NCBI GenBank assembly: GCA_012103035.1 | Contig: JAAVLL010000001.1 | Location: forward strand, 186,001-250,000 | DNA length: 64,000 nt | Origin: Brucella oryzae | Lineage (GTDB): Bacteria; Pseudomonadota; Alphaproteobacteria; Rhizobiales; Rhizobiaceae | Reading direction: 5' to 3' | Part shown: piece by piece, positions 54,859-64,000 of the stretch | How the letters are laid out: each line of letters begins with the position of its first letter | How positions within the stretch are numbered: the stretch's first letter is position 1 | Notes under the pieces: generated by a model | Told to the model about the DNA's origin: nothing | The model's input: the letters and a program-made list of their open reading frames with translations, nothing else | Database searches by the model: none | Translations under genes and position numbers: made by a program

Positions 54859-55178
54859 GGAAATCCCCAGGGTTGGTGTAGTGAAAATGTCATATGCGAA
54901 TCATTTAGCAAGAAGCATATAATCGTCTTTTCTTCGGACAATCACGTTTAACTTTATTGACGGCTTTTGTTCTCTTGGGGCTTTTCCTATCATTTCAGTA
55001 AATAAAAATGCTATTCTTAGTATATTCGAGGTTGCTTTTATATCTCTTCTAAATTGGGTTCTGGTGGCAGTTAGAGTTGGTCGATCTGCCTTTTAAAGGT
55101 GCCGGACCCGTTCAGCCATATTGCGGAGAGAGGGACGGCACGTTATAAGCGCAACTGTCGAATGGGCGACGCTGGCCA
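54859..55178. other. AT-rich intergenic stretch
   Basis: About 320 bases, clearly lower in GC than the rest of the window, between aqpZ and a small lipoprotein-like gene. It should hold the aqpZ promoter. I see no RNA gene or repeat. Confidence 0.5.
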
Positions 55179-55502
55179 GTGCAAATGCAGTTGGCAGGTG
55201 ATTTTCGCGGGCAGATAGGAGTTGTCAGCCTTGAACACTCATCCTGGGACGAAAGCACAAAGGCTTGTTTTGGGGCCGTCAAAGTTGTTCCGATTCTCGC
55301 AGTCTTGTCCGGCTGCACGGCGACGGCATGGACGGAAAAGGTGAAGATCGACAGCACGCCAATGCCGACCGAGTGCGCGGGCTGGCAGAAGATCGATCTC
55401 AAGCAGCGCACGACTTTGGTTCTTTTGCGGGAAGACCCGCGTCTTGTCGTCGAAATCGATTCGCACAATCTCAAGGGCCGTAATTTAGGCTGTTGGCAGT
55501 AG
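55179..55502 (+). CDS. Small putative lipoprotein, start uncertain
   Basis: The frame of 107 residues contains a lipobox-like segment VVPILAVLSGC about 43 residues in, followed by a short mature domain with CAGWQKIDL and NLKGRNLGCW. The real start is probably near 55260-55280 rather than 55179, but no ATG is placed there in this frame, so a missing base is likely. The C-G-W ... G-C-W pattern recalls small phage-like proteins, but no assignment is safe. It is convergent with the next gene. Confidence 0.5.
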   Translation: MQMQLAGDFRGQIGVVSLEHSSWDESTKACFGAVKVVPILAVLSGCTATAWTEKVKIDSTPMPTECAGWQKIDLKQRTTLVLLREDPRLVVEIDSHNLKGRNLGCWQ

Positions 55503-55510
55503 TTGGCGCA

Positions 55511-56135
55511 TCAGGCGGAACTGGCCAGCCGGACGTCGACTTTCTCGATTGTGCCGCGAAGAGCAGGCAGCATTGTTTCGAAGTCAATATACTCGCCTGG
55601 TTTCAGCGTTGCTTCTCCCGAAGCCAGACGGCGCTCGCGTTTGCTGCCGTCGCCATAGGTAATCATGACGATCAATGGCGGTGCGATGTGATCTTCGGAT
55701 GTGTTATTTTGAATGCGTCCAGCAACACTTAAAACGTCGCCTTTGTCGCGCACCCCGACGCTGGTTTTCAGCTCGGTGAGCTGAAGTGCCGAAATGAGGG
55801 GCAGTGTCGCTTGTCTGACGGAGAGGGCAGGCTTCCTGTCGGCAAGCAATGTATATCCGCCTGCTATCCAAAAGCCGTTGTCGCGCAAAGAGCGACGAAA
55901 ACCCAATATCCGAAACCCGGCCATTCGTTGGTGAGATGTGTTTCAGACGCACATTTTCCCATGATGGGCGTTTTTTCGAAATGCTGAGTGAGAAAGATTT
56001 TCGGGACGCAGAGACCGGGAGAATGGTTTCGAACTCGGCGTCCTCGATCATCCCTTCATTGGAAGCAAACCATGCAGCGGGGTTCCGTTCACGCGTGCGC
56101 GGTATCTGCGCTGCCGATGGTTGTTTCGCCATCAT
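55511..56135 (-). CDS. Single-pass membrane protein of unknown function (two frameshifts)
   Basis: After restoring one base in the run at 55971-55976 and one at 55870-55873, a 208-residue protein emerges. It has a basic N-terminus (AKQPSAAQIPRTRERNPAAWF), a membrane helix (WPGFGYWVFVALCATTAFWIAGG) and a C-terminal domain like DUF3426 (SVAGRIQNNTSEDHIAPPLIVMITYG, then LKPGEYIDFETMLPALRGTIEKVDV). In relatives, a zinc-ribbon DUF3426 protein is encoded beside ftsE, but the CxxC finger is not visible here. It is divergent from ftsE. Confidence 0.7.
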
Positions 56136-56360
56136 GACCTCATCTTCCTCTGCGTTTTCGCCGTTCGACCGGTGCCACACACTGGCTCATAATGGTTAAT
56201 GCTAAGCTTAATTCTCCCGAAGCGCGGCTTCATTCACGTATTTTTTGAAGTGCGTGCGCCCGAATTTAACGCAACGTTAACCATGGAGGATAAAGGTCAA
56301 TCTGATATCGATGTCATCCGTTCGTCTTCAAACGCGCGGACAATTTAAGAGAAACAGCCG

Positions 56361-57020
56361 GTGATACGTTTTGAGAATGTCGGCCTGCGATATGGAATGG
56401 GGCCTGAGATCCTGCGCGATGTCAGTTTCCATATTCCGCCGCGTTCATTCCAGTTTTTGACCGGCCCTTCCGGGGCGGGAAAGACTTCGCTCATGCGCCT
56501 TCTCTTCATGGCGCTGAAGCCGACGCGCGGCCTTATCAATATTTTTGGCAAGGATGTGGCAAGGCTCAATCATGCGGAAATTCCGCTTTTGCGCCGCCGC
56601 ATCGGTATCGTGTTTCAGGATTTCCGCCTGCTCGACCATATGACCACCTATGAGAATGTGGCGCTTCCGCTGCGTGTGCGCGGAAAGGAAGAGGCCACCT
56701 ACCGTCACGAGGTGGAGGAGCTTCTGCATTGGGTTGGGCTTGGCGATCGCATGAATGTGTTGCCGCCTGTTCTTTCAGGTGGTGAAAAGCAGCGTGCTGC
56801 AATTGCGCGGGCGCTTATCGATCAGCCGGAACTGCTTCTGGCCGACGAACCGACCGGCAATGTCGATCCACCGCTTGCAAAGCGCCTCCTGCGCCTTTTC
56901 ACCGAGCTGAACCGTTCGGGCACTGCCGTGATTATCGCGACCCACGACCTTTCCCTGATGGATCAGGTTGATGCGCGGCGCATGATTCTCGAACATGGGC
57001 GGCTCGACATCTATGATTGA
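56361..57020 (+). CDS. ftsE: Cell division ATP-binding protein FtsE
   Basis: The ATPase of the FtsEX complex, which activates cell-wall hydrolases at the septum. The intact 219-residue protein has Walker A GPSGAGKTSLMR (about residue 35), the Q-loop VFQDFRLLDH, signature LSGGEKQRAAIARAL and Walker B LLLADEPTGNVD. The start is GTG at 56361. ftsX overlaps its end by 8 bases. Confidence 0.95.
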   Translation: MIRFENVGLRYGMGPEILRDVSFHIPPRSFQFLTGPSGAGKTSLMRLLFMALKPTRGLINIFGKDVARLNHAEIPLLRRRIGIVFQDFRLLDHMTTYENVALPLRVRGKEEATYRHEVEELLHWVGLGDRMNVLPPVLSGGEKQRAAIARALIDQPELLLADEPTGNVDPPLAKRLLRLFTELNRSGTAVIIATHDLSLMDQVDARRMILEHGRLDIYD

Positions 57021-58038
57021 TGCAAAGAACGCCTGGCAGCGCACGCTGGATGATATCCGGGTCCGACTTGAAGACCTCAAGGACATGCTGCTTGTCCGTA
57101 TAGGCAAGCGCCGGAAACGTCAGGGACCGAGCCCCATCGTTCCCGATGGCAGCGTTACGGGCACCGCGCTTGTCATCGTGATTGCGATCATGACCTTTCT
57201 AGCGTGTCTGACGATGGGCGGCGTGACGCTCGTTCGCGCCTCGGCTGCTGCCTGGCAGAGCCAGATCGCTCGCGAGGCCACGATCCAGATCCGTCCTGTG
57301 GACGGGCAGGACATGGAAAAGGCGCTGGCTCAGGCAAGCGAGATCGCGCGCGGTTTTGCCGGTGTGAAAGGCACCAGCATTATCGACAAGGCTGCGACGG
57401 CGCGGCTGCTCGAACCGTGGCTGGGAAGTGGTCTCAATATCGATGAACTGCCCGTACCGCGGCTCGTCGTGGTGACGATCGATGAAAATGCTCCGCCTGA
57501 TTTTGAAACCATGCGTGCTGAAATCACACGTGCTATTCCGGCCGCGACCTTTGACGATCATCGCACCTGGGTCGACCGGCTCGTCTCCATGGCGCATACG
57601 ACGGTGCTGGTTGGAACCGCCGTTCTTTCGCTTGTGATCGCCGCAACCGTTTTGACCGTTATTTTTGCCACGCGCGGCGCGATGTCCGGTAACGGCCACA
57701 TTATTGAAGTGCTGCATTTTATCGGTGCGGAATCGAAATTCGTGGCGCGCGAGTTTGAATGGCATTTCTTCCGTACGGCACTGAAAGGCGCGCTATGCGG
57801 TGGAGCAGCTGCAATGCTTGTGTTCCTGATGTTTTCCTGGTGGGCATCAAGCCATATGGCGACGCCTGAAGGCGATCAGGCGGCAGCTATGTTCGGCAAT
57901 TTCGCCATTGGGCGCGATGGATATATTGGCGCTGCCGTCATCATTATTCTGGTCAGTTTCCTGACCATGTTGACCAGCCGCCTGACGGTGATCCGCCAGC
58001 TTGCCACCATAGACGGTCCAGGAGTGCGCTCCGAATGA
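57013..58038 (+). CDS. ftsX: Cell division protein FtsX
   Basis: The membrane partner of FtsE. The intact 341-residue protein has a cytoplasmic N-terminus, a helix (GTALVIVIAIMTFLACLTMGGV), a periplasmic loop of about 130 residues, and three C-terminal helices, the normal FtsX plan. GAMSGNGHIIEVLHFIGAESKFVAREFEWHF matches the conserved region after helix 2. The start at 57013 lies inside ftsE. The next gene begins with an ATGA overlap at its stop. Confidence 0.92.
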   Translation: MIDAKNAWQRTLDDIRVRLEDLKDMLLVRIGKRRKRQGPSPIVPDGSVTGTALVIVIAIMTFLACLTMGGVTLVRASAAAWQSQIAREATIQIRPVDGQDMEKALAQASEIARGFAGVKGTSIIDKAATARLLEPWLGSGLNIDELPVPRLVVVTIDENAPPDFETMRAEITRAIPAATFDDHRTWVDRLVSMAHTTVLVGTAVLSLVIAATVLTVIFATRGAMSGNGHIIEVLHFIGAESKFVAREFEWHFFRTALKGALCGGAAAMLVFLMFSWWASSHMATPEGDQAAAMFGNFAIGRDGYIGAAVIIILVSFLTMLTSRLTVIRQLATIDGPGVRSE

Positions 58039-58939
58039 GAACCTTCGCCGATACAGGTGCTTTCAAGACAAGATTTTCGACTGCTTCTCCGACTTCTCGC
58101 CGCAATGCTGGCTATGATGGAAGAAGAGATGGTACGCGAATCCAGCAAACGCTATCGGGCGGGCACCGGTCGAGTGACGATGCAGTGGCACAGAAGCAGA
58201 CAGCAAACGGATTTTCCACGGGGATGTGGTCTGGCGCCGTAACCGGAATGGCGTTCACCTGCAATCCTTTGCACTTGCGTCCGGCAATTTCCTATGGTCT
58301 GTCATGATGCGCATGTTCAGACGTTTCCAACCAGTTTCCATCGTTCTGTTTGTTATCCTTCTGGCGTTTCTCGTCGGCTTCGTCGTGTTCGGTGAAAAGG
58401 TCACCAGCATGCAGCCCCGGTTATCGACAAGCCTGCTGATGCCATCATCGTTCTGACTGGTGGCCAGTCCAGAATTCAGGCTGCCGTCGATCTCCTGAAG
58501 GACAAGCGGGGAAGCGTCTACTGATCAGTGGTGTTCATCCGGCGACCAATGAAAAACGCTGCAACGCGCGACGCATGCCGATCAGAGTCTGTTCGATTGC
58601 TGCGTCGATCTCGACCGGTCGGCGCTCAACACCATTGGCAATGCGACTGAAAGCGAACGCTGGATCCGCGCCAACAATTTTCGCCGTGTGATCCTGGTTA
58701 CCAACAACTACCATATTCCGCGCAGCACGCTGGAAATGTCTTATCGCATGAAGGATGTCGAGTTCATTCCCTATCCCGTCGTGAACGGGGAACGCCGCGA
58801 ACATAGCTGGGTTGCCGAAGGCGACACATTGCGCGTGCTCTTCACCGAGTATGTGAAATATCTGGGTGCCGCCGTCCGCGTCGGCACGACCGAACTGTTT
58901 GGTAAGCAGTCTGAGCAAGGTGCAACGACCGAGAGCTGA
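58035..58939 (+). CDS. YdcF-like DUF218 membrane protein (frameshifted at four sites)
   Basis: A SanA/ElyC/YdcF family protein, linked in other bacteria to envelope integrity. The conserved core after repair is DAIIVLTGGQSRIQAAVDLL, ISGVHPATN, NTIGNATESERWIRANNFRRVILVTNNYHIPRS and EFIPYPV. A membrane helix (VSIVLFVILLAFLVGFVVFG) precedes it. The ATGA overlap with ftsX supports the start at 58035, giving a basic 90-residue N-terminal extension. Bases are missing near 58222, 58416, 58512 and 58554. Repaired length is 302 residues; a shorter start at 58304 cannot be excluded. Confidence 0.78.
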
Positions 58940-59062
58940 TCCGCTACCGGTTTATAATTTCCTGATGGAAATGGTCGATCTTCCTGATATATCGGTGCCG
59001 TCACTTTCTGAAGAAAGTCCACGAAATACGCTACAGGCCCTAGCCAGGATCTTCGCCGACAG

Positions 59063-59845
59063 ATGCTTCTCTACCTGCGCTCTATCCTATTCAATGCGGC
59101 GTTCTATATCTGCACACTGGTTCAGATGATCGTTTATACGCCCTTTTATTTCCTGTTGCCCCGCAAGAAGGCTTGGATCGTGCCGAAGCTGTGGGCCCGG
59201 GTCAATCTCTGGCTTCAAAAGCATATCGCAGGCACCGACTGTGTGGTCGAGGGATTGGAGAACATTCCCGAAGGGGCCTATATCTGTGCGCCAAAGCACC
59301 AGTCTGCCTGGGATACCTATGCTTTCCTGCCTTATCTCGACGATCCCGTACTGATCCTGAAACGGGAACTGATGCGCATTCCGCTTTTCGGCTGGTATAT
59401 CGCCAAGATGCAGATGATACCGGTTGATCGGGGCTCCCGCGTCAAAGCGCTGCATTCAATCACCAAGGGAGCGGAGAAGGCGATTGCGGAGGGACGTCAG
59501 ATTCTCATCTATCCCGAAGGAACGCGCCGGGCCCCGGGTGCACCACCACAGTACAAATATGGCATCGTCCATCTCTATGAAGCGCTCAATCTCCCGGTTG
59601 TACCAATAGCGCATAATGCAGGCCTCTACTGGCCACGCCGGAAGTTTCTACGCTATCCCGGAACCATTCGCGCCCGTATTCTGCCGCCAATTCCGGCGGG
59701 GCTTCCGAAGGAAGAATTCCTGAAGCGGCTCATCGAATCCACCGAAACGGCCTGTGACGAATTTCTGGTCGCCGCCAGCCACGATCCCAATCCACCACCC
59801 ATGCCACCGACCGCCGTTCAAAGACTGAACGAGCTCGGCGTTTAA
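59063..59845 (+). CDS. plsC: 1-acyl-glycerol-3-phosphate acyltransferase
   Basis: PlsC adds the second acyl chain to make phosphatidic acid. The intact 260-residue protein has an N-terminal membrane helix, the catalytic HX4D motif in KHQSAWDT (His79, Asp84), a substrate-binding segment with PLFGWYIAKMQMIPVDR, and YPEGTRR (about residue 152). It is the third step after GpsA and PlsX/Y-type chemistry. Its neighbours ftsEX and the DUF218 gene are on the same strand. Confidence 0.93.
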   Translation: MLLYLRSILFNAAFYICTLVQMIVYTPFYFLLPRKKAWIVPKLWARVNLWLQKHIAGTDCVVEGLENIPEGAYICAPKHQSAWDTYAFLPYLDDPVLILKRELMRIPLFGWYIAKMQMIPVDRGSRVKALHSITKGAEKAIAEGRQILIYPEGTRRAPGAPPQYKYGIVHLYEALNLPVVPIAHNAGLYWPRRKFLRYPGTIRARILPPIPAGLPKEEFLKRLIESTETACDEFLVAASHDPNPPPMPPTAVQRLNELGV

Positions 59846-59981
59846 CTTCACAGCATGTTAACGGCCTGATCACGTTCAATTGCGTTGCGAGAACGACAAT
59901 TCGCCGCGTTTTCTTCAACTTTCGTTTTCTTGCGCGCAACCTTGAAACCCGTTATCAGAGCCCGACACGAAAGGACACATC

Positions 59982-60512
59982 ATGAATATTGATGCCATCT
60001 CCATCGGCTCCAATCCTCCTGAAGACGTCAACGTCATCATTGAAGTGCCTGTCGGCGGCCAGCCGATCAAGTACGAGATGGACAAGAAGGCCGGCGCCCT
60101 CATCGTCGACCGCTTTCTCTATACGCCAATGACCTATCCGGGCAATTACGGCTTCGTGCCGCATACGCTTTCGGAAGATGGCGATCCGATCGACGTTCTC
60201 GTCTGCAACACCCGCCCGCTGGTTCCCGGCTGCGTCATCAACGTGCGCCCGATCGGCGTTCTGGTCATGGAAGACAATTCCGGCAAGGACGAGAAGATCA
60301 TCGCCGTTCCGTCGCCGCACCTGACGCGCCGCTACGAGAAGATCCACGATTATACCGATATGCCGGAGATCACTCTGAAGCAGATCGCGCACTTCTTCGA
60401 GCACTACAAGGATCTGGAACCCGGCAAGTGGGTTAAGATCGGTGACTGGGGTGATGAAGATTACGCCCGCAAATTCATCGTCGAAGCTATCGAACGCGCC
60501 AAAGGCAAGTAG
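59982..60512 (+). CDS. ppa: Inorganic pyrophosphatase
   Basis: A soluble family I pyrophosphatase that pulls biosynthetic reactions forward. The intact 176-residue protein has the metal-site signature DGDPIDVLV, with [20 protein letters not shown] before it and KIIAVPSP and DYTDMPE after it. A strong terminator follows. Confidence 0.96.
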   Translation: MNIDAISIGSNPPEDVNVIIEVPVGGQPIKYEMDKKAGALIVDRFLYTPMTYPGNYGFVPHTLSEDGDPIDVLVCNTRPLVPGCVINVRPIGVLVMEDNSGKDEKIIAVPSPHLTRRYEKIHDYTDMPEITLKQIAHFFEHYKDLEPGKWVKIGDWGDEDYARKFIVEAIERAKGK

Positions 60513-60540
60513 GCGACAGCTATCCAATCAGTTCTAAAAC

Positions 60541-60573
60541 AAAAGCGCCCGGTAATGTCCGGGCGCTTTTGTT
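60541..60573. terminator. Terminator after ppa
   Basis: A perfect 12-bp stem (AAAAGCGCCCGG with CCGGGCGCTTTT) around TAATGT. A and T flanks make it usable by both ppa and the convergent YggT gene. Confidence 0.85.
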
Positions 60574-60595
60574 GCTTCCGATTTTCTGGATGCGC

Positions 60596-60886
60596 TTAAA
60601 GGAAAAGCGGCAGCAGCGTCGTCCACATGAACTGACGGATGAAGAAGATGATCAACAACAGGATGATCGGCGAAATATCGATGCCGCCGAGATTGGGCAG
60701 AATATTTCGGATCGGACGCAAAACGGGTTCGGTCACCTTGTACAGAAACTCACCGATCGAGGCCACGAAGCGGTTGCCGGAATTGACGACATTGAACGCA
60801 TAGAGCCATGAGAAAATGGCACTCGCAATAATAATATAGGTGTAAATATCGAGCGCCAAATCAATGGTGCGGAACAATGCGATCAT
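60596..60886 (-). CDS. YggT-family membrane protein
   Basis: A 96-residue protein with two membrane-helix pairs and the YggT core [34 protein letters not shown] followed by [14 protein letters not shown]. The start at 60886 has an excellent AAGGAGG site. YggT proteins are linked to membrane or division functions, but the role is not defined. Confidence 0.9.
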   Translation of the reverse strand: MIALFRTIDLALDIYTYIIIASAIFSWLYAFNVVNSGNRFVASIGEFLYKVTEPVLRPIRNILPNLGGIDISPIILLLIIFFIRQFMWTTLLPLFL

Positions 60887-60987
60887 GGAGGCCTCCTTGG
60901 CAATTGGCCGAGATGTAGCGGTTGCATCGGGCAAGAACAAAGCTGAGCGCTTGAGCGCCGGAATTTTGAGAAGTGCAGCAAGCGCTT

Positions 60988-61539
60988 TCAGCCGCCCGAA
61001 CCGCCGGATTGACGTTGAGTATTGCGGTGAATGAGATCGTTGACGTGCTCCAGCCAGTGGTCACGGACACGCATATTGCGCAGATGCTGGAGTGTATTGG
61101 CGACATAATCCAGATTGGCGCCGGAATCTCCGCGAGCGGATGCGACGATTGCAGCGGCTTCCTCGGCTTTCAACGAGCCTGCATATTGCAGGTGGCGGCG
61201 GTCGGCCACGTAGGTGACGGCGTTGACATTGCGCCCGTCGGCGAGACGCAGGCGGAGATGCTTTTCGTGGTAAACATGGTTCGACATTTCGCGTTCGCGC
61301 AGATAGGTCATCACTTCACCGGCCATATCGCCGGGTACGCGAAAAGCGATGCCGAGACACGAACCACCGGCATCGAGCCCGAGAACCAGCCCCGGTTGAT
61401 CGGGAGTCCCACGATGAACATGCGAGTAGATGCACAGACTGCGCCTGTAGCCGTAAAGGCGCGCGCGCATGGTCTCCACATGCGCAAAACCCGGCCGCCA
61501 CATCAGCGAACCGTAGCCGAAAACCCAGAAATCGTTCAT
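60988..61539 (-). CDS. ChaC-like gamma-glutamylcyclotransferase
   Basis: A glutathione-degrading enzyme family that releases 5-oxoproline. The intact frame has the family start [29 protein letters not shown] [39 protein letters not shown], and the EREM segment with the catalytic glutamate. I start at the ATG at 61539, just ahead of the conserved part; in-frame ATGs at 61566 and 61578 add 9 or 13 residues. It is upstream of YggT on the same strand. Confidence 0.88.
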   Translation of the reverse strand: MNDFWVFGYGSLMWRPGFAHVETMRARLYGYRRSLCIYSHVHRGTPDQPGLVLGLDAGGSCLGIAFRVPGDMAGEVMTYLREREMSNHVYHEKHLRLRLADGRNVNAVTYVADRRHLQYAGSLKAEEAAAIVASARGDSGANLDYVANTLQHLRNMRVRDHWLEHVNDLIHRNTQRQSGGSGG

Positions 61540-61778
61540 CCGCCTATCATCGAAAGGTGTGGTCATGAGAGTATGCATAATGATTTAGTGAACGCCGATT
61601 TCCACTGGTAATCAACGGATATCCTTTGATTTTTCATCTCCATCGCTTCACAGGGCACATTCCTGCCATAATATGGCCAACAGTCGGGAGGAGCAAAACA
61701 TATCGGGGTTCGATATTCGGTCTGAACCCGGAGTGAGGCTTGTCGAGACAACCGTCTGATGAATGTAAGGCTTTTGAA

Positions 61779-62797
61779 ATGGCGCACACTGGAATGAACG
61801 CACCGAAAGCCAGAAAGCGTCCCATAGCGCTCATCGCCATTCTCGTTGTCTTGATCGTAGGCTATACGGCGGGCTGGTTCTATATCGCAAATAAGCTTGA
61901 AACGCGCGCCAAGGCCGACATGGCCAAGCTTGTTGCCCAGGGCATAGGCGTTAAATGTGAAGACCTGCGCATGGGCGGTTATCCTTTGCGGGTCAATGTC
62001 GTCTGCGACAGCATTTCCTGGCAGCGTCCTTCTGAGGGTATGTCGTTCCGCGCCGGGCGTTTCACTTCGGGATCTCCGGTCTATGCGCCACGTTCGCTTT
62101 CGAACGATCTGACAGGTCCAGCCTTTATTGAGTTTCCGGGGCTGGAGCCGCTGGAAGTCAACTGGAGCAAGTTTACCTCCAATACCCGGCTGGCGCGTCC
62201 GTTCCCGACCGAAATCGAACTGGCTGCACGTGAGGTCGCGGTCGGTCTTCGCACAGAAACCACCAAGACGGAGCCGCTCAGCACGCTCGAGCAGATGGAT
62301 TTCCGCATGAGCCAAGCGGACGGAACTTTGAAGATCAATGGCCGCTTTGCTGGATTGAAGCTTGCCAAGGCAGTGATCGGTAGTGCCACCAGCCCTGAAA
62401 TCGACGGTGTGGCGGATATTGATGTAGCAGATGCTGCGACGCTGCTTGCAAGGAGCGATGCGCCTTTTCATGAACGGCTGCGCGGACATTCCGGTATGGT
62501 CAATCAGGCTTTCCTGTCCATGCCCAATGGAGCCATGGTTTCCGTTGCGGGACCGTTTTCGATCGATGCGGACGGGCTGATCAATGCCGATGTGAAACTG
62601 ACGCTCGTCAATCCGCAATCGCTGGCGCAGGCAGGGCAGACCTTATTCCCCGAACAGAGTGGCAATATCGCGACTGTTCTATTTGCTCTCTCGGCCATGC
62701 CGAAAGATGAAAACGGCAATCCCGTGATGGAGATTGCCGTTCGAAAGGCAAAGTCAGTGCCGGATTTATCCCGCTGGGGCGCCTGCCGGCGCTTTAG
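61779..62797 (+). CDS. DUF2125 protein (one frameshift near the end)
   Basis: A predicted envelope protein with one N-terminal membrane helix (IALIAILVVLIVGYTAGWFYIA) and a long periplasmic domain of the DUF2125 type: GYPLRVNVVCDSISWQRP, EFPGLEPLEVNWSKF and INADVKLTLVNPQSLAQAGQ. One G is missing near 62748; repair moves the stop to 62795-62797 and gives 339 residues. Function unknown. An in-frame ATG at 61794 is an alternative start. Confidence 0.83.
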
Positions 62798-62808
62798 GGG
62801 TAAGGCAG

Positions 62809-62832
62809 TAGGGCAGTATGTTTGCTGCCCTA
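62809..62832. terminator. Hairpin between convergent genes
   Basis: TAGGGCAG and CTGCCCTA form an 8-bp stem around TATGTTTG, between the DUF2125 stop and the dehydrogenase stop. It probably ends transcription from both sides. Confidence 0.55.
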
Positions 62833-62840
62833 TGCGTTTC

Positions 62841-63775
62841 CTACTTCTTTTCACTCGTTCGTGTCGCGGCCTGACGGCCGAAATCGGGCGCATCCACTTC
62901 TTGACCCGCATCGATGATGCCGCGGCGGACAGCGCGCGTGCGCGTGAAAAGATCGAACAGCGCTTCGCCGTCGCCCCAGCGTATCGAGCGCTGTAGCGAG
63001 GCCAGATCTTCTGAAAAACGCCCGAGCATTTCGAGAATCGCATCCTTGTTGTGCAGGCAGACGTCGCGCCACATCGTCGGGTCGGACGCAGCAAGGCGGG
63101 TGAAATCACGGAAACCGGAAGCGGAATATTTGATGACTTCCGACTTCGTCACCTGTTCCAGATCGCTGGCCGTACCGACGATGTTGTAGGCAATGATGTG
63201 CGGCAGATGCGAGACGATGGCCAGCACCAGATCGTGGTGCTGCGGGTCCATGCGATCAAGGCGCGAGCCGCAGGCGCTCCAGAAATCGCTCAGCTTTTCC
63301 AGCGCCGCTTCATCCGTATCGGGCAGGGGTCAGAATGCACCAGCGATTGATGAAAAAGCTGCAAAGCCCGCGTCCGGGCCGGAATATTCCGTTCCCGCCA
63401 GCGGGTGGCCGGGAATGAAGTGCACGGTGTCGGGCAATTCCGGCTGCATCTGGGCAATCACGGACGCCTTGGTGGAGCCAACGTCGGTTACGATGGCGCC
63501 GGGTTTGAGATTTGCAGCGATCTGGCGCGCGACGGTACCTGACGAGCCGACCGGCACAGACACGATGACGAGATCGGCATCCTGACGGCCTCAGCGCTAT
63601 CGGTGGTGTAGCTGTCACCGAGTGCGAGTTCTTCGGCGCGTTTCAGCGTTTCACCGCTGCGTGTGGCAATGGCGATGTGGTCTGCGAGCTTTTCGCGCCG
63701 AATAACGCGCGCCAGCGATGAACCGATAAGGCCGATGCCGATGAGGGCGATCTTGTCGAAATGGACCGTGGACAT
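62841..63775 (-). CDS. Prephenate/arogenate dehydrogenase family protein (frameshifted at three sites)
   Basis: An NAD-dependent enzyme of tyrosine synthesis. It begins FDKIALIGIGLIGSSLARVIRR, the Rossmann loop, and continues with VDVGSTKASVIAQM, HFIPGHPLAGTEYSGPDAGF and, in the helical domain, HHDLVLAIVSHLPHIIAYNIV. One base is missing near 63584, one from 63353-63357 and two from 63326-63329. Repaired length is 312 residues. The gene lies just downstream of a hisC-like gene on the same strand, as expected for aromatic amino acid synthesis. Confidence 0.9.
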
Positions 63776-63779
63776 TGTT

Positions 63780-64000
63780 CTACTTCAAAAATTCAGTCAG
63801 GGCGGCGACTACGCCGCGATTGGCTTCTTCCGGTCCGACCGTCATGCGCAAGGCGTTGGGAAGCCGTAACCGCCGACACGACGCAGAATATAGCCGCGTC
63901 TGGAAAGCCATTCGTCAGCCTTATCAGCCGAGTGTGCGGTATCATCGGGAAAATGAATCAGCAGGAAGTTCGTGACCGAGGGTGTTACCCGGAGGCCGAG
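63780..64000 (-). CDS. hisC: 3' end of a histidinol-phosphate/aromatic aminotransferase (partial, frameshifted)
   Basis: Only the last 70 or so residues are in the window. They read [14 protein letters not shown], then [37 protein letters not shown], the C-terminal signature of HisC-type aminotransferases. One base is missing from the run at 63858-63860. The stop is 4 bases before the dehydrogenase start. Beside a prephenate dehydrogenase, the enzyme may serve both histidine and tyrosine/phenylalanine synthesis; the rest of the gene lies beyond 64000. Confidence 0.87.

Overview
This 64 kb window is a block of core chromosome from a Brucellaceae alphaproteobacterium (Brucella/Ochrobactrum group). 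The evidence is the gene order mdh-sucCDAB-lpdA, sdhCDAB, hemC-hemD-Mic60-hemY and ftsE-ftsX-plsC-ppa, the very close match of SucA, SucC, AqpZ, LeuC and HemC to remembered Brucella proteins in sequence or exact length, and intergenic palindromic repeats of the rhizobial RIME type. I see no prophage, plasmid, transposase, CRISPR array, rRNA or tRNA. The species call is an inference.

The dominant oddity is technical. About 40 of roughly 65 genes are interrupted by frameshifts, and nearly every one is repaired by restoring one or two bases to a run of identical bases. I count close to 90 missing bases and no case that needs an extra base removed. Essential genes are hit as often as dispensable ones, and repaired lengths match the known families. 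This looks like homopolymer undercalling in the assembly, not gene decay. Broken genes are therefore listed as CDS over their full repaired extent, with the positions of the missing bases.

Layout. 1-11.1 kb: TCA-cycle genes (mdh, sucC, sucD, sucA, sucB), then a MAPEG protein, a LysE-type exporter and a secreted protein, then lpdA. 11.1-15.8 kb: small hypotheticals, a TraB/GumN-family protein, xerC, and the RNA-processing genes rimM and trmD. 16-20 kb: an NCS1 nucleobase transporter, rplS and leuC. 20-22.3 kb: a GGDEF protein, a secreted protein and a GNAT acetyltransferase. 22.3-26.2 kb: sdhCDAB, with a partial duplication of the sdhB 3' end. 26.3-31.3 kb: VOC, OsmC and UbiH-type proteins, tesB, amtB. 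31.5-37.7 kb: ftsK, lolA, an exonuclease III and an ABC-F ATPase. 37.6-42.7 kb: a cyclic-nucleotide-binding protein, an OmpR-type regulator, an L,D-transpeptidase, an NCS2 permease and a MocR-type regulator divergent from an EamA transporter. 43.7-52.1 kb: a methyltransferase, EVE and YciI proteins, gpsA, tsaD, then hemC, hemD, bacterial Mic60 and hemY. 52.2-64 kb: TerB and MFS proteins, aqpZ, ftsEX, a DUF218 protein, plsC, ppa, YggT, a gamma-glutamylcyclotransferase, a DUF2125 protein, a prephenate/arogenate dehydrogenase and the 3' end of a hisC-like gene.

Functionally the window links central carbon metabolism (2-oxoglutarate to oxaloacetate, including complex II), heme synthesis with a membrane-shaping protein, cell division, and lipid precursor synthesis. 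No convincing new defence or mobile system was found. The best biological leads are the sdhB tail duplication, the long palindrome before lolA, amtB without an adjacent glnK, the Mic60 homologue in the heme cluster, and three sets of dispersed palindromic repeats.
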